NCBI GenBank assembly: GCA_022925895.1
Contig: JAKSYS010000736.1
Coordinates: forward strand, 1-29,122
DNA from: Fragilaria crotonensis
Lineage: Eukaryota; Bacillariophyta; Fragilariophyceae; Fragilariales; Fragilariaceae
Reading direction: 5' to 3'
Length of the DNA stretch: 29,122 bases
In this document: piece after piece, positions 24,726-29,122 of the stretch
How the letters are laid out: every line of letters starts with the position of its first letter
Position numbering within the stretch: the stretch's first letter is position 1
Position numbers and translations under genes: made by a program
The notes under the pieces: generated by a model
What the model was told of the DNA's origin: nothing
What the model saw: only the letters and a program-made list of their open reading frames with translations
Databases searched by the model: none

Positions 24726-27700
24726 CGCTGTGCGTGCTTGGCCGTACTCAGGACGCTGGGGTCGGTTGATGTGTCCGTTGCACATGAATCGGCAACTGAC
24801 CTTGACTCACACGCCGACCAGTGTGCCGTAGGCAGTAACTGCTTAGTAGTCCACGACTACGATCGTCCTATTAATGTGTCGGGTTATAACCCGTCAGGTC
24901 CCGTCGCCAAGGACCTTAAAACTGTTTCCGCGGCGCTCGCGTACGATGACCCAGTTTCTGGCGAAACGGTTATCCTCATGGTCCATCAGGCGATCCATAT
25001 CCCTGACATCGCTCACAATCTCCTTTCAACGATGCAGCTCAGACTTAATGACGTTATTGTAAACGACGTTCCTCGTTTCTTAACTGACACAGTGACTGAC
25101 CTGACACATTCTTTGGTGATTCCAACCGATGCTACGGACGCCCATACGATTCCCTTTCGCTCCGTGGGATTACTTCGACTTTCCCAACTCGCAGACCGAC
25201 CACCACAGAGTACGAAACCCTCCCACACATTACTCTGACAGACCCGGATCTTCCGTGGGACCCACACGACACAACATTTGCCCAACAAGAGGACGCGTCA
25301 CGAACTACCTGTCGGAAACAGGGGACCGCATCGGAGCATCGCCACCGTCCCGCCGACTTTGCTCGGTTTCCAACATGCATTCGTTCGCCAGCGATTTGCA
25401 GCGTGGACTCGACGCCCGAGTATGTCCTTATCAGGAACCTCGCCAACGTTCGAGATCCATTCATTCGCCCGTTCCATTGCATCCCTTCGTTCCTCGGCGA
25501 CAGGAAAGCAATTGGATCCCCAACTCTTGGCACGGAATTGGGGAATTGACATAACGACCGCAAGGCGGACCGTAAACGTCACGACCCAACGCGGCATACG
25601 CACGGTATTGCACCCAACACTGTCTCGTCGGTTCCGTACAAACGACCGTCAATTACGGTACCGGCGATTGCCGATTGATTGTTTTACTGACACACTCATC
25701 TCTAACACTACCTCACGGCGAAACAATAAATACGCACAATTTGCAACATCTGACGGCTGGTGTAGAGCATACCCATGTCGAAGAAATCGCTCGCACATGA
25801 GGGCTCTCCCTATTGTTCCAACGTGAAGGTGTTCCCAACGTAATGGTAATGGATGGCGCTAGGGAGCAGACGATGGGTTTGTTCCGGAAGAAATGTCGCG
25901 AGGTCGGAACCCGAGTGCGACAGACAGAGCCTCACACACCCTGGTCGAATGCGGCCGAAGCGGCAATTCGAGAAAAAGGGCGTTGGAAGGCAGATGGTCC
26001 GCTCCGGCGCGCCCAAGCGTCTTTGGGATGACTGCCTGGAACGAGAGGCATATGTCAGATCTCTGACAGCGCACGATATTTTAAACTCGACGGGCAAGTG
26101 CCCGAGACCGTTGTCAGCGGCGAAACCGCTGACATATCACCATTCGCCCTATTCAAGTGGTATGAGTGGGTGATGTTCCGAGACACGTCTGTGACGTATC
26201 CGGACGACGCAATGGTTTTAGGCCGCGACCTCGGCCCTGCCATCGACATTGGTCCGGCTATGACCAGGAAGGTCCTTAAACAGAACGGACAGGTCGTTTA
26301 CCGGTCAACCGTCCGATCGCTCACGCCGGATGAGTTGGCCGACGAATCGACAAAGAAGAAGAGGGAAGAGTTTACGGAAAAGGTGAACGCAGTTTTAGGG
26401 GACGGTTTCAAATATGAGGATTTTGCGTCGGACCCGGAATTGGTTGACCTTGACACCCCCACCTTCTCAAATTATGCCGACGACGACGACGGCGAGATGC
26501 CTCAAGTCCCCGATGCTGACGACGAACCCGATGCCGACACACACGATCAGTATGTCGGGGCTGAGGTGACACTCCCGCTCGGTGACAAGATGTTAAGCGC
26601 GAAAGTTCGAAAAAGGAAACGCGCAATCGACGGGAGCCTCGTCGGAAAGGCAAACTCGAACCCCATCCTTGATACTCGAACTTACGAAGTCGAATTCGCT
26701 GACGGCCAAACAGCGGAACTATCAGCCAACGTCATCGCGCAGAATATGTACGCGATGTGCGACTTGGAGGGCAACCAGTTTCTCCTTTTAAAGGGGATCG
26801 TTGATCACCGTAAAGACGGATCTGCGATCGAACGCGCAGATATGTTCGTCCAACGAGGATCGAATCGTCACTATCGAAAAACAACCAAGGGTTGGCAACT
26901 ATGTGTCGAGTGGAGGGATGGGAGCACGTCATGGGAGCGGCTCGCTGACCTGAAGGAATCCAATCCGGTCGAGCTGGCCGACTACGCGATTGCCCATGGA
27001 ATCGAGAATGAGCCCGCCTTCGCGTGGTGGGTACCCTTCACGATAAAGCGACGCGATCGGATTATCGCGGCAGTTAACAACCGATACCATAAGCGAACGC
27101 ACAAATTCGGGCTCGAGGTCCCGAAGACATACGACGACTGCATTCGCATTGATCGCGAAAACGGTAATACCTTATGGCAGGATGCCATACGGAAAGAGAT
27201 GACCAAGGTTCAGGTTGCTTTTCAAGTCCTGAACGGTGACTCAGAACCGCCTCCTACGTATCAGGAGATTCTGCCATCTCGTTTTTGATATCAAGATGGA
27301 AGACTTTCAGCGGAAAGCCCGCTTGGTGGCCGGTGGCCACATGACTACGTCACCACCTGCATACGTAACGTATGCAAGCGTCGTCTCGAGGGAGTCAGTG
27401 CGCATAGCGCTAACGCTGGCTGCCCTTAACGACCTAGAGGTGAAGACTGCCGATATTGAGAATGCCTATTTAACGGCGCCGGTAGGTGAGAAGATATGGT
27501 GTCGGCTCGGTCCGAGTTTGGGGCTGACGCCGGCAAGAAGGCAATAATAGTTCGGGCGCTGTACGGTCTGAAGTCTGCTGGTGCTCATTCCGAAACCATC
27601 TTGCTGATTGCATGCGGCATTTGGGTTGGGAGTCATGCATGGCAGATCCGGACGTGGCTCAAACCTGAACTGCGACCAGACGACGGCTACAAGTATTACG

Positions 27701-28820
27701 CATACTGTTTGCTGTACGTGGACGACATTCTAGTTGTCCACCATAATGGAGTTCGGGCTCTAAATGAAATCGATCATTTCTTTAAGACAAAACCCGGCTC
27801 GATACGTGACCCTGAATACTATTTAGGGGCTAAGCTGCGTGCGACAACGTTGCCAAATGGGGTACGTTGCTGGGCAATGAGCTCAAGCAAGTACATCCAG
27901 GCTGCGGTACGCAATGTCAAGGAGTTTCACGACACGAACTTCCCGTCTCGACATTGGTCGAAGCGTGCAAAGGGACCATTCCCTCTAAGTTATGCCCCAG
28001 AACTCGATGTTAGCCCAGTGTTGGGCGACGGCTATGCATCGTTTTACCAGACTCAAATCGGAGTTCTACGATGGTGCGTGGAGTTGGGGCGCGTCGATAT
28101 CATCACTGAGGTTTCGGAGCTCGCGTCATACCTGACTCAACCTCGTGAGGGACACTTAGACGCAGTGTTCCACATCTTTAACTATCTGGACAAGAAGCAT
28201 AATGCGAGAATTGTCTTTGATCCGACTTATCCGGTCGTCGACATGTCCTCGTTTAAGGAATGCGACTGGCGGCAATACTACGGAAACGTTAAGGAGGCGA
28301 TACCGCCTAATGCGCCGGAGCCACGTGGGAAAGAGGTTGATCTCCGACTCTTCGTGGACTCTGATCATGCTGGTGACCAACGGACGCGACGGTCGCGAAC
28401 AGGATTCATTATTTACATGAATATGTCACCCATTACGTGGTTCTCAAAGAAGCAGTCTACGATCGAGACCAGCGTTTTGGTGCTGAATTCGTGGCAATGA
28501 AACAAGGCATGGAAACGCTCTGAGGGCTTCGCTATAAGCTTCGGATGATGGGAGTGCATCTCTCTGGCCCCTCATTCATATACGGGGACAATATGTCTGT
28601 GATTCACAATACTCAGCGACCAGAATCCACATTAAAGAAGAAGTCGAACTCGGTGTGTTATCACGCGGTTCGCGAAGCGGTTGCGATGGGTGAATGCCTG
28701 ACTGGGCACGTATCATCTCACGACAATCCTGCAGATATTTGTACGAAGATCATTCCCGGTGGTCAGAAGCGTGATCATCTTGTGGGCCTGATTTTATACG
28801 ACCTTGTAGATCATCGTTGA
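24726..28820 (+). pseudogene. pol: Element 2 pol, multiple frame breaks
   Basis: Domains in order: protease with LDSHAD (about 24798-24815); integrase with CFTDT, VMVMDGAREQT and NAAEAAIRE (about 25670-25975); a long integrase C-terminal region (26098-26900); a chromodomain-like segment (about 26880-26990); reverse transcriptase with KTADIENAYL and YVDD (27715-27726); and RNase H with FVDSDHAGD (about 28351-28378) and FIYGDN (about 28570-28590). The reading changes frame near 25195, 25515, 25772, 25804, 25975, 26085, 27275, 27520, 27585, 27655 and 28475. An internal TGA at 28521-28523 replaces a likely arginine codon. Most shifts are single missing bases. The final stop is at 28818-28820. Confidence 0.88.
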
Positions 28821-28972
28821 TAACCCCCTCACTGAGGTTCGAAGGGTTCCATGGGTTACCTTGTTCGTCATTGATGCTGACGACTAAATATCACTTTGAT
28901 CGGATACCACCCGCCTAAGGTTACGACGACCTAATAGACTCGCTCGCTTTAGTCTCATTAGTTCGAGGGGAC
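28821..28972 (+). other. Element 2 3' untranslated region and polypurine tract
   Basis: 152 bp between the pol stop and the 3' LTR. GAGGGGA at 28965-28971, two bases before the LTR, is the probable polypurine tract that primes plus-strand DNA. Confidence 0.6.
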
Positions 28973-29117
28973 TGATTCAAGATGCGCAGAGTACGGTATA
29001 CGACGGTACAGTATGTGCATACATGGATGAAAGCTTACTTTTCGATCTATCCCATGATTATACGTTACTAGCATATCGTTGCACCGTTACCGCTCTTAGT
29101 ACGCCCAACTTAACTCA
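28973..29117 (+). repeat. 3' LTR of element 2
   Basis: 145 bp identical to 22528-22672. It is followed by TGGT, the target duplication, four bases before the last base of the window, so the element is complete. Confidence 0.95.
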
Positions 29118-29122
29118 TGGTC

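Larger units (their letters stand above)
22528..29117 (+). mobile_element. Complete but frame-broken Copia retrotransposon (element 2)
   Basis: A 6590-bp Copia element lies on the plus strand. Its 145-bp LTRs (22528-22672 and 28973-29117) are identical. Each begins TGATTCAAG and ends AACTCA. A 4-bp target duplication TGGT lies at 22524-22527 and 29118-29121. Gag and Pol match the second large diatom Copia type, with a DSHAD protease and a chromodomain-like linker. The coding region has about twelve frame shifts and one premature TGA, so this copy as written cannot be autonomous. Confidence 0.93.

Noticed and set aside
1-29122. tRNA, rRNA, CRISPR array or bacterial insertion sequence
   Set aside because: I looked on both strands and saw no cloverleaf, repeat-spacer array or transposase. 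The repeats found are LTRs and short promoter motifs.

Overview
The window looks like nuclear DNA of a photosynthetic stramenopile, most likely a diatom. The evidence is closely packed genes with short or no introns, two Copia retrotransposons whose Gag and Pol resemble the diatom CoDi type, a chlorophyll-metabolism enzyme with a signal peptide ending in an ASAFAP-like site (A|Y), and a second secretory presequence ending HS|F. The species cannot be named from the sequence.

The left part (1-16.5 kb) is host gene space. A promoter region rich in bZIP-like sites (1-1195) precedes a multi-pass membrane protein with a degenerate polysaccharide-deacetylase-like tail (1196-2752). Then come the YJU2/CWC16 splicing factor (3652-4659) and an amidase-signature hydrolase (5090-6369). 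Next is a 7-hydroxymethyl-chlorophyll reductase / ferredoxin-type divinyl reductase homologue on the minus strand (6418-7876), divergent from an unrecognised nuclear-type protein with one intron (8200-10798). That gene converges on a minus-strand SAP-domain/dienelactone-hydrolase fusion (11085-13211). Last come a phytanoyl-CoA dioxygenase-like enzyme (13648-14634) and a convergent BT1-type folate-biopterin transporter (14631-16368). These are independent genes rather than an operon. Convergent and divergent neighbours share very short spacers.

The right part (16.57-29.12 kb) is two complete Copia elements of different lineages, in opposite orientation, separated by 102 bp of host DNA. Element 1 (16574-22425, minus) has identical 320-bp LTRs and a 5-bp target duplication. 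Its Gag and Pol are in the same frame, split by one TAG. Its primer binding site matches no tRNA 3' end, but is perfectly complementary over 11 nt to a segment of its own LTR, the layout of Tf1-type self-priming. Element 2 (22528-29117, plus) has identical 145-bp LTRs and a 4-bp target duplication. Its Gag and Pol are also in one frame, split by one TGA. It has a DSHAD protease motif and a chromodomain-like segment between integrase and reverse transcriptase.

Many genes, host and mobile, are broken by one-base shifts, mostly apparent deletions and often in homopolymers. With the identical LTRs, this suggests residual long-read assembly errors at least as much as true gene decay. Frame breaks below should be read with that in mind.
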